Source: DMER64 sp041652255
GTDB lineage: Bacteria; Bacteroidota; Bacteroidia; Bacteroidales; UBA932
NCBI GenBank assembly: GCA_041652255.1
Contig: JBAZHT010000002.1
Span: 23,609 to 87,608 of the forward strand
Length of the DNA stretch: 64,000 nucleotides
Direction: 5' to 3'
The notes beneath the pieces are model-generated. The model made no database searches. It was not told the origin of the DNA and saw nothing but the letters and a program-made list of their open reading frames with translations. How positions within the stretch are numbered: position 1 is the first letter of the stretch; every line of letters starts with the position of its first letter. This document shows positions 35,425 through 44,329 of the stretch, one piece after another. The position numbers and the translations under genes were made by a program.

Positions 35425-35741
35425 TCTATCATATCCCTGATCTCGACCAATTGGGCTTTGATCCTGTTAAGTGATGTCATAATACCTACAGTCCTGTCTT
35501 CGCCTTCTTTGTTGTCGTGCATTCTTTTTCGCGCTCCTTCCAGTGTCATGCCACGCTCCTTAACAAGATAATGAATGATCCTGTAATTGGCCACATCGCT
35601 TGCCGTGAACAAGCGGTTGCCTTTTTTGTTCCGGACCGGTTTTATAAATTCATTGTAGGTTGTGGACCAAAAACGTACCAGGGAAGTACTTTCGCCCAAC
35701 ATTTCGGCCACCTCACCGATTGTATAATACATCTTTTCCAT
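35421..35741 (-). CDS. MerR family transcriptional regulator
   Basis: 106 residues, only a MerR-type winged helix: YYTIGEVAEMLGESTSLVRFW recognition region, then NKKGNRLFTASDVANYRIIHYLV wing, then a short dimerisation helix. It has no effector domain or Cys cluster, so it is of the small MerR kind common in Bacteroidota. Between an M23 peptidase gene (6-base gap) and Nif3 (4-base overlap); targets unknown. Confidence 0.9.
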   Translation of the reverse strand: MEKMYYTIGEVAEMLGESTSLVRFWSTTYNEFIKPVRNKKGNRLFTASDVANYRIIHYLVKERGMTLEGARKRMHDNKEGEDRTVGIMTSLNRIKAQLVEIRDMIE

Positions 35742-35747
35742 ATCTCT

Positions 35748-36704
35748 TTAGTCTAAAGATTGACCTGTATTGTATGCCGTAAGCATGATCTGCCTGTATT
35801 CTCCGGGCATAACATCCATGAAGTAATAATGTACCGGATCCCTTACCTGTCCGTCTTGCTGAATTTCATAATGCAAATGGGGCATGAAAGACATTCCCGA
35901 AGATCCCACCCGGGCAATTACCTTCCCTCTTTCTACGTACTGCCCCTTCCTTACAAAAATATCGCTCAAATGAGCATAAACCGTTTTGTATCCCCTGTAA
36001 GGATGTTCTATCTCCACCACATTTCCCCTTCCCCTGGAAGAACGGGAAACATCCACCACACGCCCGCCGGCCGTGGCCAGCACATCAGTCCCCAGACCTG
36101 CCAGAAAGTCCATCCCGGTATGGTCTATGGGAATTTTATAAAACGGATGTATCCTGCGTCCTATGGTCGCCCCCATGGCTTCCATGGGAGGATCGCGCAA
36201 AGGGAAAGCAGCCGGAAGGTATTCCAGGCTGTCAAGCAAGTCGTATACCTGGTTCCCTGCCATGTACAAAGCCCGGGTTACCAGTGCAGCCCTTCTTTCC
36301 AGTCCTGATATTACAGAATCGGCATGATAAGCCAATTTATAGGAAGGATCCTCAACAAGAGCGCGGTAATGCGTAATATCAACTTCTTCAGTCAATTCCA
36401 ACGGCGTTGAGTGAAGCACTGTCCCGTATATGTTTTTATCCCGCAATTCCAATTCCTCAATAACCTTGCTCAGATTTTCCGTTTCCCGGCTTAGTCTTTC
36501 ATATTCACTCTGCATCAATTCGGTTTCACGAACCAGGTTTCTTTCGGCCGGAGACAATATGAACATCCCGAATATCAAATAGTAAACCAGAGCCAGCGCA
36601 ATGCTGCCCAGGAAAACCCAAAAGATGCGTTTTAAAACCGTTTTGATATTGGGACGCACTTTGGTGAATTCCAATTTTTCTTCATTGAACTGGTAACGGT
36701 TCAT
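35748..36704 (-). CDS. M23 family metallopeptidase with transmembrane anchor (second of pair)
   Basis: 318 residues. One N-terminal membrane helix (about 28-52), a coiled-coil segment, and a C-terminal LytM domain with metal ligands in HTGMDFLAG (H, D) and the LPHLHYEIQ HxH motif. Expected to cut or to regulate cutting of peptidoglycan cross-links in the periplasm. Closely related in layout to the neighbouring gene 9 bases upstream: a tandem duplication. Confidence 0.93.
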   Translation of the reverse strand: MNRYQFNEEKLEFTKVRPNIKTVLKRIFWVFLGSIALALVYYLIFGMFILSPAERNLVRETELMQSEYERLSRETENLSKVIEELELRDKNIYGTVLHSTPLELTEEVDITHYRALVEDPSYKLAYHADSVISGLERRAALVTRALYMAGNQVYDLLDSLEYLPAAFPLRDPPMEAMGATIGRRIHPFYKIPIDHTGMDFLAGLGTDVLATAGGRVVDVSRSSRGRGNVVEIEHPYRGYKTVYAHLSDIFVRKGQYVERGKVIARVGSSGMSFMPHLHYEIQQDGQVRDPVHYYFMDVMPGEYRQIMLTAYNTGQSLD

Positions 36705-36713
36705 TTCCGGAAA

Positions 36714-37679
36714 TTATTGGCGTCCGCCCAAAATTACCGCATGGTAATCTTCTGTGGCAATATTGTTGTTGAAATAGTTGTAAGGATTGACGGGGCGTCC
36801 CATATAGATCACTTCATAATGCACATGGGGCCCGGTAGATTTTCCTGTCGAGCCCAGAAGTCCTATCTGTTCTCCGCGTTTTACCGGCTGGCCTTCGTAA
36901 ACCGAGGCATTGTTCAGGTGGGCATAGCGTGTTTTGTACCCGAATCCGTGATCAATGATAATAAAACGTCCGTAGCCGTTGTATTCGTAACGGATGGTCT
37001 CCACTTTCCCGTCACCTGTAGCATAAACCGGAGAATTGGTAGCACCGGTAAGATCAATTCCCTCATGCATCCTGATATCTCCGTATACCGGATCTTTCCT
37101 GTACCCGAAGGCGCCTGACCACCTGAAATTTTTTGTATCCTCGGGAAGCGGCAAAATGGAAGGAATGCATTTGGCAACCTCCCCTGCCTGGCCGGCCACC
37201 CGTTCCACATCGTCAAAAGATCTGGACTGGACGTACGCCTTTTTCATGAGCTTGTCAAAATGCAGTGCGGTATTCATTAAAAGGGCCGGGTTTTCCGCAT
37301 ATTCCAAATACGGATACCGGTTGGATCCTCCGAACCCGGCATTCCTGACTTCGGGAGGGATCTGCTCCATTCCAAAAATATTCCTGTAAATGTTGTTGTC
37401 CCTGATCTGCAAATTCTCCAGTTTCTTCTCAGATTGCGCCATTTGTTTGTTGATCAGCTCCAGGTTGGACCGTGCGGTATTGTATTCCCTTTCCAGGCGT
37501 ACCGTACGGGGTGTCTTAAGTTTAAGTCCTTCCGTGTAGAACACGTAATACCCGAAAGCTATCACCATACTTACAGGAAGTATGATCAACGTTCGTACAA
37601 GATAATAGCGCAAAGAAGGTCTTTGCAGTTCGTAAGAAAGTGTTTCCGGATTATATTTGTATTTTCTTCTCCCTGCCAT
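36714..37679 (-). CDS. M23 family metallopeptidase with transmembrane anchor (first of pair)
   Basis: 321 residues from the ATG at 37679; a longer frame from a TTG at 37709 would overlap the promoter. Shares the layout of its tandem neighbour, including a Lys/Tyr/Asn-rich cytosolic start (GRRKYKYNPETLSYE), membrane helix (about 30-52), coiled coil, then LytM with HEGIDLTGATN and TGPHVHYEV. Putative peptidoglycan endopeptidase. First gene of the 13-kb minus-strand run and divergent from alaS. Confidence 0.93.
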   Translation of the reverse strand: MAGRRKYKYNPETLSYELQRPSLRYYLVRTLIILPVSMVIAFGYYVFYTEGLKLKTPRTVRLEREYNTARSNLELINKQMAQSEKKLENLQIRDNNIYRNIFGMEQIPPEVRNAGFGGSNRYPYLEYAENPALLMNTALHFDKLMKKAYVQSRSFDDVERVAGQAGEVAKCIPSILPLPEDTKNFRWSGAFGYRKDPVYGDIRMHEGIDLTGATNSPVYATGDGKVETIRYEYNGYGRFIIIDHGFGYKTRYAHLNNASVYEGQPVKRGEQIGLLGSTGKSTGPHVHYEVIYMGRPVNPYNYFNNNIATEDYHAVILGGRQ

Positions 37680-37706
37680 TAAGTTTGTTAACACGTTATT
37701 AACGTG

Positions 37707-37714
37707 CAAAGATA
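37707..37714 (-). promoter_or_regulatory. Promoter -7 box of the M23-to-rnf run
   Basis: TATCTTTG (followed by C) on the minus strand, 27 bases before the ATG at 37679; a perfect match. It may drive the whole run down to 24639. Confidence 0.65.
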
Positions 37715-37735
37715 AGTAATTTTAGTAAAAAGCGG

Positions 37736-37743
37736 TATATTTG
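37736..37743 (+). promoter_or_regulatory. Promoter -7 box of alaS
   Basis: TATATTTG (followed by C) on the plus strand, 19 bases before the alaS ATG at 37763, divergent from the M23 promoter. Confidence 0.6.
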
Positions 37744-37762
37744 CCCGTTAATATTATTGAAA

Positions 37763-40378
37763 ATGACCTCTGGCGAAACAAGAAAAACTTTTCTGGATTT
37801 TTTTGAAAAGAAAGCACATACCATTGTTCCCTCGGCTCCCATGGTAATTAAGAACGATCCCACATTGATGTTTACCAATGCCGGCATGAACCAGTTTAAA
37901 GACTGGTTCCTGGGTAATGAACCCGCCCGGTATCAACGGGTTGCCGACACCCAAAAGTGTCTGAGGGTCAGCGGAAAGCATAACGATCTGGAAGAGGTTG
38001 GGCACGACACTTACCACCATACCATGTTCGAAATGCTGGGCAACTGGAGTTTTGGTGATTATTTCAAAGAGGAGGCCATTTCCTGGGCCTGGGAGTTGTT
38101 GCATGACGTTTTCAAACTGGATGCCGACCGACTTTACGCCACGGTATTTGAAGGGGCCCCCGATGATAGTATTGCTGCCGATGAAGAATCCCGTGCCATT
38201 TGGAATCGATTTTTACCGGAAGACCGGATCATTGCCGGGAACAAAAAGGACAATTTTTGGGAAATGGGAGATACGGGGCCGTGCGGGCCCTGTAGTGAAA
38301 TACATATTGACCTTCGGCCTCCGGGAGACCGGGCCGTCATCTCCGGAGCTTCCCTGGTCAACACGGGGCATCCTTTGGTGGTGGAAGTATGGAACCTGGT
38401 TTTTATACAATACAACCGGAAAGCAGACGGAAAACTGATAATGCTCCCGCAAAAGCACGTCGATACGGGTATGGGGCTTGAGCGTTTGTGCGTAGCCATC
38501 CAGGGAAAATTCAGCACATACGATACTGACCTGTTCCAAAGCCTGATAGGAGCCACCGGCAAGTTGTGCGGAAAAGAATACGGCCGGGACAAAAACACGG
38601 ATATAGCCATGCGAGTGGTCGCCGACCATTTGAGAGCCATTTGTTTTTCCATAGCAGACGGTCAGCTTCCCTCCAATGTGAAAGCCGGATATGTTATCAG
38701 ACGCATTCTTCGCAGGGCCGTACGTTACGGCTATACTTTCCTTGGGTTTGACAAACCTTTTTTGTGTTACCTGGTCCCCGCCCTTATCCGGGAAATGGGA
38801 CAGGCTTTTCCCGAGCTGGAAAAACAACAAGAGATCATACAGAACATCATCCGCCAGGAAGAAGAAGCGTTCCTTCGTGCCCTTGAGAAAGGTATACGTT
38901 TGTTTGAATATTTCACACGGGACGAAACCCTTAAGGAATTCAGCGGAAAGGATGCCTTTTTGTTGTATGACACATATGGATTTCCCCTGGACCTTACCAT
39001 ATTGATGGCCCGTGAAAAAGGGCTGACTGTCAACACGGCAGAATTTGAAGAAGAATTGCAGGCCCAGAAAAACCGTGCCCGACAGGCCACACAAGCCAAA
39101 GAAGGGGACTGGATAGAATTAAGACCTTTCGTTCAACCGGCTTTTCTGGGTTATGAAACTACCCGGGCTTACGCAAGAATTACCAGGTACCGGAAAGTGA
39201 AATCAAAAAACAGGGAATACTACCAGGTAGTGCTCGACCAGACCCCGTTTTATGCCGAAAGCGGCGGACAGACCGGAGATTCCGGATACCTGGAAAACAC
39301 CCAGGGGGAAAAGGTACGTATAACCGACACGGTTAAAGAGAACAACCTGATCCTTCATATAACTTCAAAAATTCCGGAAAATCCCGAAACGGAATTTTAT
39401 GCTGTGGTTGATGAAGAACGCAGACAGGCAATAGCAAACAACCACACCGCAACGCACCTGTTGCACTACGCACTCAGAAAAGTTCTGGGGCTTCACATTG
39501 AACAGAAAGGATCTCACGTATCCCCCGACGGACTCCGTTTTGACTTCTCCCATTATTCACGCCTTGAACCTGAAGATATAAAAAAGATAGAACGTCTGGT
39601 CAACAGTCTGATCCGCAACAATATATCACAGGAAACCCTGCAGGACATTCCCCTGGAAGAAGCCCGAAAGATGGGGGCCATGGCTTTATTCGGTGAAAAA
39701 TACGGGGAAAGGGTCCGTGTGATTCGTTTTGGAGATTCCATTGAATTGTGCGGAGGGACCCACGCGACGGCCACCGGGAACATAGGCATGTTCAAAATAC
39801 TGAGCGAAAGCGCCATAGCGGCAGGTATTCGCAGGATCGAAGCCATTACGGGCCTTGCTGTGGAACGGAAAGTAGAAGAACTGGAAACCATCCTGGCTGG
39901 TGTTCGCAACATGATGAACGACAATCCGGATGTAATCACCTCTCTAAAAAAACTGGTTCTGGAGAACGATGATCTGAGGAAAGCGATGGAACAAATCATG
40001 CGGGAAAGGGCTGCAGCGCTACGGAAATCACTCTGGGAACAAAAGACTGCGTTGAACGGCATCCAATTTGTATCACTTAGAGGCGTGTACATGCCCGAAC
40101 TAATAAAAGACCTGGCTTTCTCTTTCCGGAACGAGACCTCCGGCAATATGGCTTTTGCCGCCGCCTATGAACACAACGGCAAAGCCAACCTGACCCTGCT
40201 CATTTCTGATGACCTGGTCAAAGCCGGATGGAATGCCTCGGAAATAATTCGAAAAGCTTCCCGCCATATCCGCGGAGGCGGAGGCGGACAGGATTTCTAC
40301 GCTACTGCGGGAGGCAAAAATCCTGAAGGCCTGCAAGCCGCACTGGACACCATTGTCGATGCTTTGAAGAACCCTTAA
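37763..40378 (+). CDS. alaS: Alanyl-tRNA synthetase
   Basis: 871 residues from the ATG; an in-frame TTG two codons earlier is less likely. Order: class II catalytic core (TFLDFFEKKAHTIVPSAP; FTNAGMNQFKDWFLG), tRNA recognition helices, then the editing domain with HTATHLLHYALRKVLG and CGGTHATATGNIGMF, which carry the zinc ligands that deacylate mischarged Ser/Gly-tRNA, and the C-Ala domain ending RGGGGGQDFYATAGG. Full length. Starts a plus-strand unit alaS, lptF, fmt, thiamine pyrophosphokinase. Confidence 0.98.
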   Translation: MTSGETRKTFLDFFEKKAHTIVPSAPMVIKNDPTLMFTNAGMNQFKDWFLGNEPARYQRVADTQKCLRVSGKHNDLEEVGHDTYHHTMFEMLGNWSFGDYFKEEAISWAWELLHDVFKLDADRLYATVFEGAPDDSIAADEESRAIWNRFLPEDRIIAGNKKDNFWEMGDTGPCGPCSEIHIDLRPPGDRAVISGASLVNTGHPLVVEVWNLVFIQYNRKADGKLIMLPQKHVDTGMGLERLCVAIQGKFSTYDTDLFQSLIGATGKLCGKEYGRDKNTDIAMRVVADHLRAICFSIADGQLPSNVKAGYVIRRILRRAVRYGYTFLGFDKPFLCYLVPALIREMGQAFPELEKQQEIIQNIIRQEEEAFLRALEKGIRLFEYFTRDETLKEFSGKDAFLLYDTYGFPLDLTILMAREKGLTVNTAEFEEELQAQKNRARQATQAKEGDWIELRPFVQPAFLGYETTRAYARITRYRKVKSKNREYYQVVLDQTPFYAESGGQTGDSGYLENTQGEKVRITDTVKENNLILHITSKIPENPETEFYAVVDEERRQAIANNHTATHLLHYALRKVLGLHIEQKGSHVSPDGLRFDFSHYSRLEPEDIKKIERLVNSLIRNNISQETLQDIPLEEARKMGAMALFGEKYGERVRVIRFGDSIELCGGTHATATGNIGMFKILSESAIAAGIRRIEAITGLAVERKVEELETILAGVRNMMNDNPDVITSLKKLVLENDDLRKAMEQIMRERAAALRKSLWEQKTALNGIQFVSLRGVYMPELIKDLAFSFRNETSGNMAFAAAYEHNGKANLTLLISDDLVKAGWNASEIIRKASRHIRGGGGGQDFYATAGGKNPEGLQAALDTIVDALKNP

Positions 40379-40393
40379 ACAAAAAAATATCCG

Positions 40394-41851
40394 GTGAAAA
40401 TATTTGACCGATTTCTGGTCCGTTCTTTCCTGGGCCCCCTGTTCCTGACGATCTTCATAGTACTTTTTGTACTTGTATTGCAGTTTCTGTGGGTATACAT
40501 TGATGAACTGGTCGGAAAAGGACTCGGATTGAAAGTGATCCTGGAATTTCTTTTCTGGGGCACATGCACTGTCATTCCCATGGCACTCCCTCTGGCCACC
40601 CTGCTGGCCTCCATTATGACCATGGGGGACCTGGGGGAATTCAATGAATTGTTGGCTATGAAAGCGGCCGGCATACCTCTGCAACGCATTATGCGCCCGC
40701 TGATCATTCTTTCGTTTTTCATTTCCATAGGAGCCTTTTTTGCAGCCAATAACCTGATGCCGATAGCTTACAAAAACATTTTTGCCCTGCGGGACGATAT
40801 TTCCAGGACAAAAGAGGAAATACGCATTCCTACCGGAATCTTCTATAATGGTATTGACAACTACAGCATGCGGGTGGAGGAAAGGAACGAAAAAACCGAC
40901 ATGCTGTACGATGTGATGGTATACAACCACAGTGCCCGCCGGGGAAACACCAGCGTGACCCTGGCCGATTCAGGGGCGTTGAGACTGACCGAGGACAAAA
41001 AAAACATCATTTTTACCCTTTACAGCGGGGAATCCTATGAAGAAGGAGACCGGCAGTCTTCGGCCGACACGTCTTTTGCCATGCAACGCATAAAATTTGA
41101 AAGACAGGATATTATCATTGAGTTGACAAATTATGCTTTCCAGCGCCGGGACGGAGACCGGTTCGGAAACGATGTCATGGCTCAGGGCCTCAGCAGCCTG
41201 GCACACAGAAGGGATTCCCTGGATTCGCTTTATGCCATTGCTCACAGCCAGTTTCTCAAACGCATACTAATCACCGGAGGACTTACCTACGCACGGCAAC
41301 TGGACACGGCCAACAAACAGGAATACAACGGTTATTTCCCGCTGGACACGCTCCCTTCCCTGGAAAACCACCCGAATTATGCAGATCTTCTGAACAGGGC
41401 AATCGGAAAGACAGACCAGTTGTCCAACCAGGTAGATGCATTTGTGGTTGAGGAATTCCAGATACACCTGCCTCTTAGAAGGACAAGGGTGGAATGGTAC
41501 AGGAAATTTACCGTGGCGTTCGCCTGTTTTATTTTCTTTTTCATAGGCGCTCCTCTGGGCGCCATTATTCGAAAAGGCGGATTAGGCACACCCGTGATAG
41601 TGTCCATGTTGTTTTTTGTGGTGTATTATGTTATTGATATTTCGGGGAAAAAACTGGCCACGGACGGCTCTGTCTCGGCGGCCATGGGGACCATGATCTC
41701 TGCGCTGGTTTTGTTGCCCATTGGCGTTTTTCTCACCTACAAGGCGACTACCGACTCGGCATTATTCAATAAAGATGCGTATCTTGTTTTTTTGAAAAAG
41801 ATCAAAAAACACCTACCCTTTGGCCATGACAAACAAAAAGAAGCAAGCTGA
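40394..41851 (+). CDS. lptF: LptF/LptG family LPS export permease (long form)
   Basis: 485 residues with GTG start, 15 bases after alaS. YjgP/YjgQ family: three N-terminal membrane helices (FLGPLFLTIFIVLFVLVLQF onward), a long periplasmic jellyroll (about 120-370), and three C-terminal helices. Works with LptG and LptB to extract LPS from the inner membrane. The second family member is at 51463-52578. Which is F and which is G is not certain from sequence alone; the larger periplasmic domain here led to lptF. Its end overlaps fmt by 26 bases. Confidence 0.85.
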   Translation: MKIFDRFLVRSFLGPLFLTIFIVLFVLVLQFLWVYIDELVGKGLGLKVILEFLFWGTCTVIPMALPLATLLASIMTMGDLGEFNELLAMKAAGIPLQRIMRPLIILSFFISIGAFFAANNLMPIAYKNIFALRDDISRTKEEIRIPTGIFYNGIDNYSMRVEERNEKTDMLYDVMVYNHSARRGNTSVTLADSGALRLTEDKKNIIFTLYSGESYEEGDRQSSADTSFAMQRIKFERQDIIIELTNYAFQRRDGDRFGNDVMAQGLSSLAHRRDSLDSLYAIAHSQFLKRILITGGLTYARQLDTANKQEYNGYFPLDTLPSLENHPNYADLLNRAIGKTDQLSNQVDAFVVEEFQIHLPLRRTRVEWYRKFTVAFACFIFFFIGAPLGAIIRKGGLGTPVIVSMLFFVVYYVIDISGKKLATDGSVSAAMGTMISALVLLPIGVFLTYKATTDSALFNKDAYLVFLKKIKKHLPFGHDKQKEAS

Positions 41852-42794
41852 GATCGTGTTTATGGGAACCCCCGGGTTTGCAGCGGGGATCCTTTCCATG
41901 CTTGCCGGGAAGGGGTATCCCGTTAAAGGGGTAGTAACGGTTCCCGACAAACCTGCCGGAAGGGGCATGACAGCCCGTACTTCGGCCGTGAAAACCACAG
42001 CCCTAGAGCTTGGTCTCCCGGTCCTGCAACCGGAATCTTTAAAAGACAGCACTTTTTTGGAAGCGCTCAGGCAATGGAACGCCCCGGTTTTCGTGGTAGT
42101 GGCCTTCCGCATGTTACCCCGCTGTGTCTGGGAAATACCTTCCCGCGGCTGTTTTAACCTGCATGCATCGCTGCTGCCGCAATACAGGGGAGCCGCCCCC
42201 ATTAATCATGTTCTGATGAACGGGGAACAGGAAACAGGTGTGACTACTTTTCTTATTGACGATCGTATGGATACCGGGGCCATTCTTTTGCAGGAACCTG
42301 TTTCCATTGATCCTGAAGACGATGCAGGCTCGCTGCACGACAAACTGATGCATGCCGGGGGACCTTTGATCGCAAAAACAATCGACGGGTTGTGTACAGG
42401 GTCTCTAAAAGCAACGCCTCAACCGTTGGTTTCAAAAGAAGACCTGAAAACGGCTCCGAAAATTACACGGGACACCTGCCGGATCGACTGGACGCTGGAT
42501 CCTGTCAGTATATCAAATCTTGTCCGCGGACTAAGTCCCGTTCCGGCTGCTTACGCTACCCTTAAAAACGGGAATGTAATCCAGGACGTAAAAATATTCA
42601 GGACCGGGGCAGAATGGGCTACCCATCAGGAAAAGCCCGGAAGTATTGTCACGGACGGGAAAAAAACGTTGAAAGTGGCATGCGGGAATGGCTTTGTACA
42701 TATACTGGAATTACAGACTCCGGGAAAGAAACGACTGAAAACACCTGCTTTTCTGGCCGGATTCAGAAATCCCGATAATGCAGTTTTTCAATAA
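41826..42794 (+). CDS. fmt: Methionyl-tRNA formyltransferase
   Basis: 322 residues from the ATG at 41826 (an in-frame TTG lies two codons upstream). The N-terminal formyl-transfer domain has VFMGTPGFAAGIL, the catalytic FNLHASLLPQYRGAAPINH and DRMDTGAIL; a C-terminal OB-type domain follows. Formylates initiator Met-tRNA with 10-formyl-THF. Overlaps lptF by 26 bases; the thiamine gene follows 1 base after its stop. Confidence 0.97.
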   Translation: MTNKKKQAEIVFMGTPGFAAGILSMLAGKGYPVKGVVTVPDKPAGRGMTARTSAVKTTALELGLPVLQPESLKDSTFLEALRQWNAPVFVVVAFRMLPRCVWEIPSRGCFNLHASLLPQYRGAAPINHVLMNGEQETGVTTFLIDDRMDTGAILLQEPVSIDPEDDAGSLHDKLMHAGGPLIAKTIDGLCTGSLKATPQPLVSKEDLKTAPKITRDTCRIDWTLDPVSISNLVRGLSPVPAAYATLKNGNVIQDVKIFRTGAEWATHQEKPGSIVTDGKKTLKVACGNGFVHILELQTPGKKRLKTPAFLAGFRNPDNAVFQ

Positions 42795-42795
42795 C

Positions 42796-43473
42796 ATGAC
42801 AGACCGGGCAGTCATACTTGCACAGGGAGCCTATCCTTCCCATCCGTATCCCCTGCGAATATTGGATGAGGCAAAGATGCTCGTTTGTACCGATGGCGCC
42901 GTAAATAATCTCAGGGGAAGGGACCCTGACGTTGTTGTGGGAGATCTGGATTCATTATCCGGGTCCATGAAAGAGAGGTATGCCTCACGTCTGATAAGGA
43001 ATACGGACCAAAACACGAACGACCTTACCAAAGCCGTACTGTACTGTTATGAAAAAGGGATTCGTAACGTCTCCATTCTGGGGGCCACCGGATTGAGGGA
43101 AGACCATATGCTCGGAAACATTTCACTGCTGGGAGATTATGCCCGAATAATGGATAAGGTGCAAATGGTGACTGATTACGGCACTTTTTGGGCCTATGCA
43201 GAGAACAAACAACATGATAAGGAATTTGTGAGTTTTTCCATTCCCTGTATCAAAGGAGGTCCCGTTTCATTTTTTGGACTGGACCCTGCCTTGAAATTGC
43301 AGGTTACAGGGGTGCAATATCCTGTAGAAAACGTGGTTTTTGACGCCTTTTGGAAAGCGACCCTGAATACATGTACCGGCAACCGGCTGAAAGTGCGTTT
43401 CCGGAACGGCCCCCTGCTGATCTACATGACACATCCTCCCTTTCCGGAAGCCCGGGGCATTGTGGAAGAATGA
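42796..43473 (+). CDS. Thiamine pyrophosphokinase
   Basis: 225 residues from the ATG 1 base after fmt (an alternative start at 42778, inside fmt, adds six residues). Motifs: LVCTDGAVNNLRG, VVGDLDSLSG, TDQNTNDLTKAVLY and GATGLREDHMLGN, the thiamine- and ATP-binding sites. Makes thiamine diphosphate from thiamine. The last 170 bases overlap the end of the convergent DUF4249 gene; its own last 15 or so residues (THPPFPEARGIVEE) look unusual for the family. Confidence 0.93.
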   Translation: MTDRAVILAQGAYPSHPYPLRILDEAKMLVCTDGAVNNLRGRDPDVVVGDLDSLSGSMKERYASRLIRNTDQNTNDLTKAVLYCYEKGIRNVSILGATGLREDHMLGNISLLGDYARIMDKVQMVTDYGTFWAYAENKQHDKEFVSFSIPCIKGGPVSFFGLDPALKLQVTGVQYPVENVVFDAFWKATLNTCTGNRLKVRFRNGPLLIYMTHPPFPEARGIVEE

Positions 43474-44326
43474 CCGATTTGCGACTTACCGCGTAAGAGC
43501 CGAATATTCCCAGAGCGCCACCGGATATGTTTCCGGTAACATTTCCGCGGGGACCGGAAAAAAGCGGAAAATGCTGGTTCTTTTCAATTTTGGCTTCATA
43601 CAAAAACCGGTAGTACTCCTGACTGAGCGTTTGCAACTCCACCGTAAGCACATCCCCCGAATACAAGTCATACGTTTCTCCGTTGTCCCATACCAATGAT
43701 TCGGTAATGATCCATTCCGGTATAGGATAACGCAGGTACGATCCGTCCTGGGAGTAATCGTTCAGTGAATGGATGTAATACCTTAATATCCTGTTGCTGT
43801 AAAGGTCGTCATTGATCCACAGCGCGGCCCCGTAATAATCTTCTCCGGGAGTGTCCTGGAATCCGGCCAGCAGAATAAAAGGAATATTTACCCCGCCCGG
43901 AATTAAAGACCTCACGGATAACGATTCCAACACATGAACATAAGGTACAGTCGTAGTGGCCGAGTAATATTCCAGCTGTCCGTCACTGTCGAAATCTATC
44001 CAAACTTCCAGCATGTAAGTTTCTCCCTCAACGGCTGCAAAATTTTCTCCCGTTGTATAGATCCCGGGGGCATCCCTGGTCAGTTCCTGATTGTTGAGCA
44101 TCACCTTTGCAGCATCAATGTTTTCGGGCAAGCCCGTGCCAAAATACGGTACTGTGGAAGAAATTTCTATGACCTGGTACCCTGGTTGGGTGGACAGCGT
44201 CCCTGTAATCACCAGGCGGGATTCCATGTCGTCTCCTTTCAGCTCAATGGGCTCGGTACAACCTGTTGCACTACCCAGGATGATCAGAAGCAGAAGAGCT
44301 GTATGTATGATCTTAAAGTACTTCAT
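43304..44326 (-). CDS. DUF4249 lipoprotein with abnormal C-terminal read-through
   Basis: 340 residues. Lipoprotein signal ending ILGSATGCTE (Cys23). Residues 25-290 match the DUF4249 family of Bacteroidota surface lipoproteins that accompany TonB receptors (RLVITGTLSTQPG; VMLNNQEL; GNISGGALGIFGSYAVSR). The family part ends at about 43480, just before the convergent thiamine gene stop (43473). The last 50-60 residues, Cys-, Arg- and Ser-rich (for example SCRSAGGRSGNALSAGC), are antisense to that gene and resemble no family tail. Probably the native stop was lost. It follows the TonB receptor gene by 3 bases; expected partner of that receptor. Confidence 0.8.
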   Translation of the reverse strand: MKYFKIIHTALLLLIILGSATGCTEPIELKGDDMESRLVITGTLSTQPGYQVIEISSTVPYFGTGLPENIDAAKVMLNNQELTRDAPGIYTTGENFAAVEGETYMLEVWIDFDSDGQLEYYSATTTVPYVHVLESLSVRSLIPGGVNIPFILLAGFQDTPGEDYYGAALWINDDLYSNRILRYYIHSLNDYSQDGSYLRYPIPEWIITESLVWDNGETYDLYSGDVLTVELQTLSQEYYRFLYEAKIEKNQHFPLFSGPRGNVTGNISGGALGIFGSYAVSRKSVILPQCPGLPEREDVSCRSAGGRSGNALSAGCRYMYSGSLSKRRQKPRFLQDIAPL

Positions 44327-44329
44327 TTT

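Noticed and set aside
35421..37679. MerR gene plus paired M23 peptidases as a possible toxin or lysis module
   Set aside because: Membrane-anchored LytM pairs and small MerR genes are ordinary Bacteroidota chromosomal genes; no immunity, holin or mobile-element signature is present.
36714..37709. Longer start (TTG at 37709) for the first M23 peptidase
   Set aside because: It would place the start codon within the promoter box, and the extra residues precede the conserved cytosolic start.
38213..39094. 293-codon open frame antisense to alaS
   Set aside because: alaS is unambiguous and conserved here; the antisense frame has no recognisable motif.
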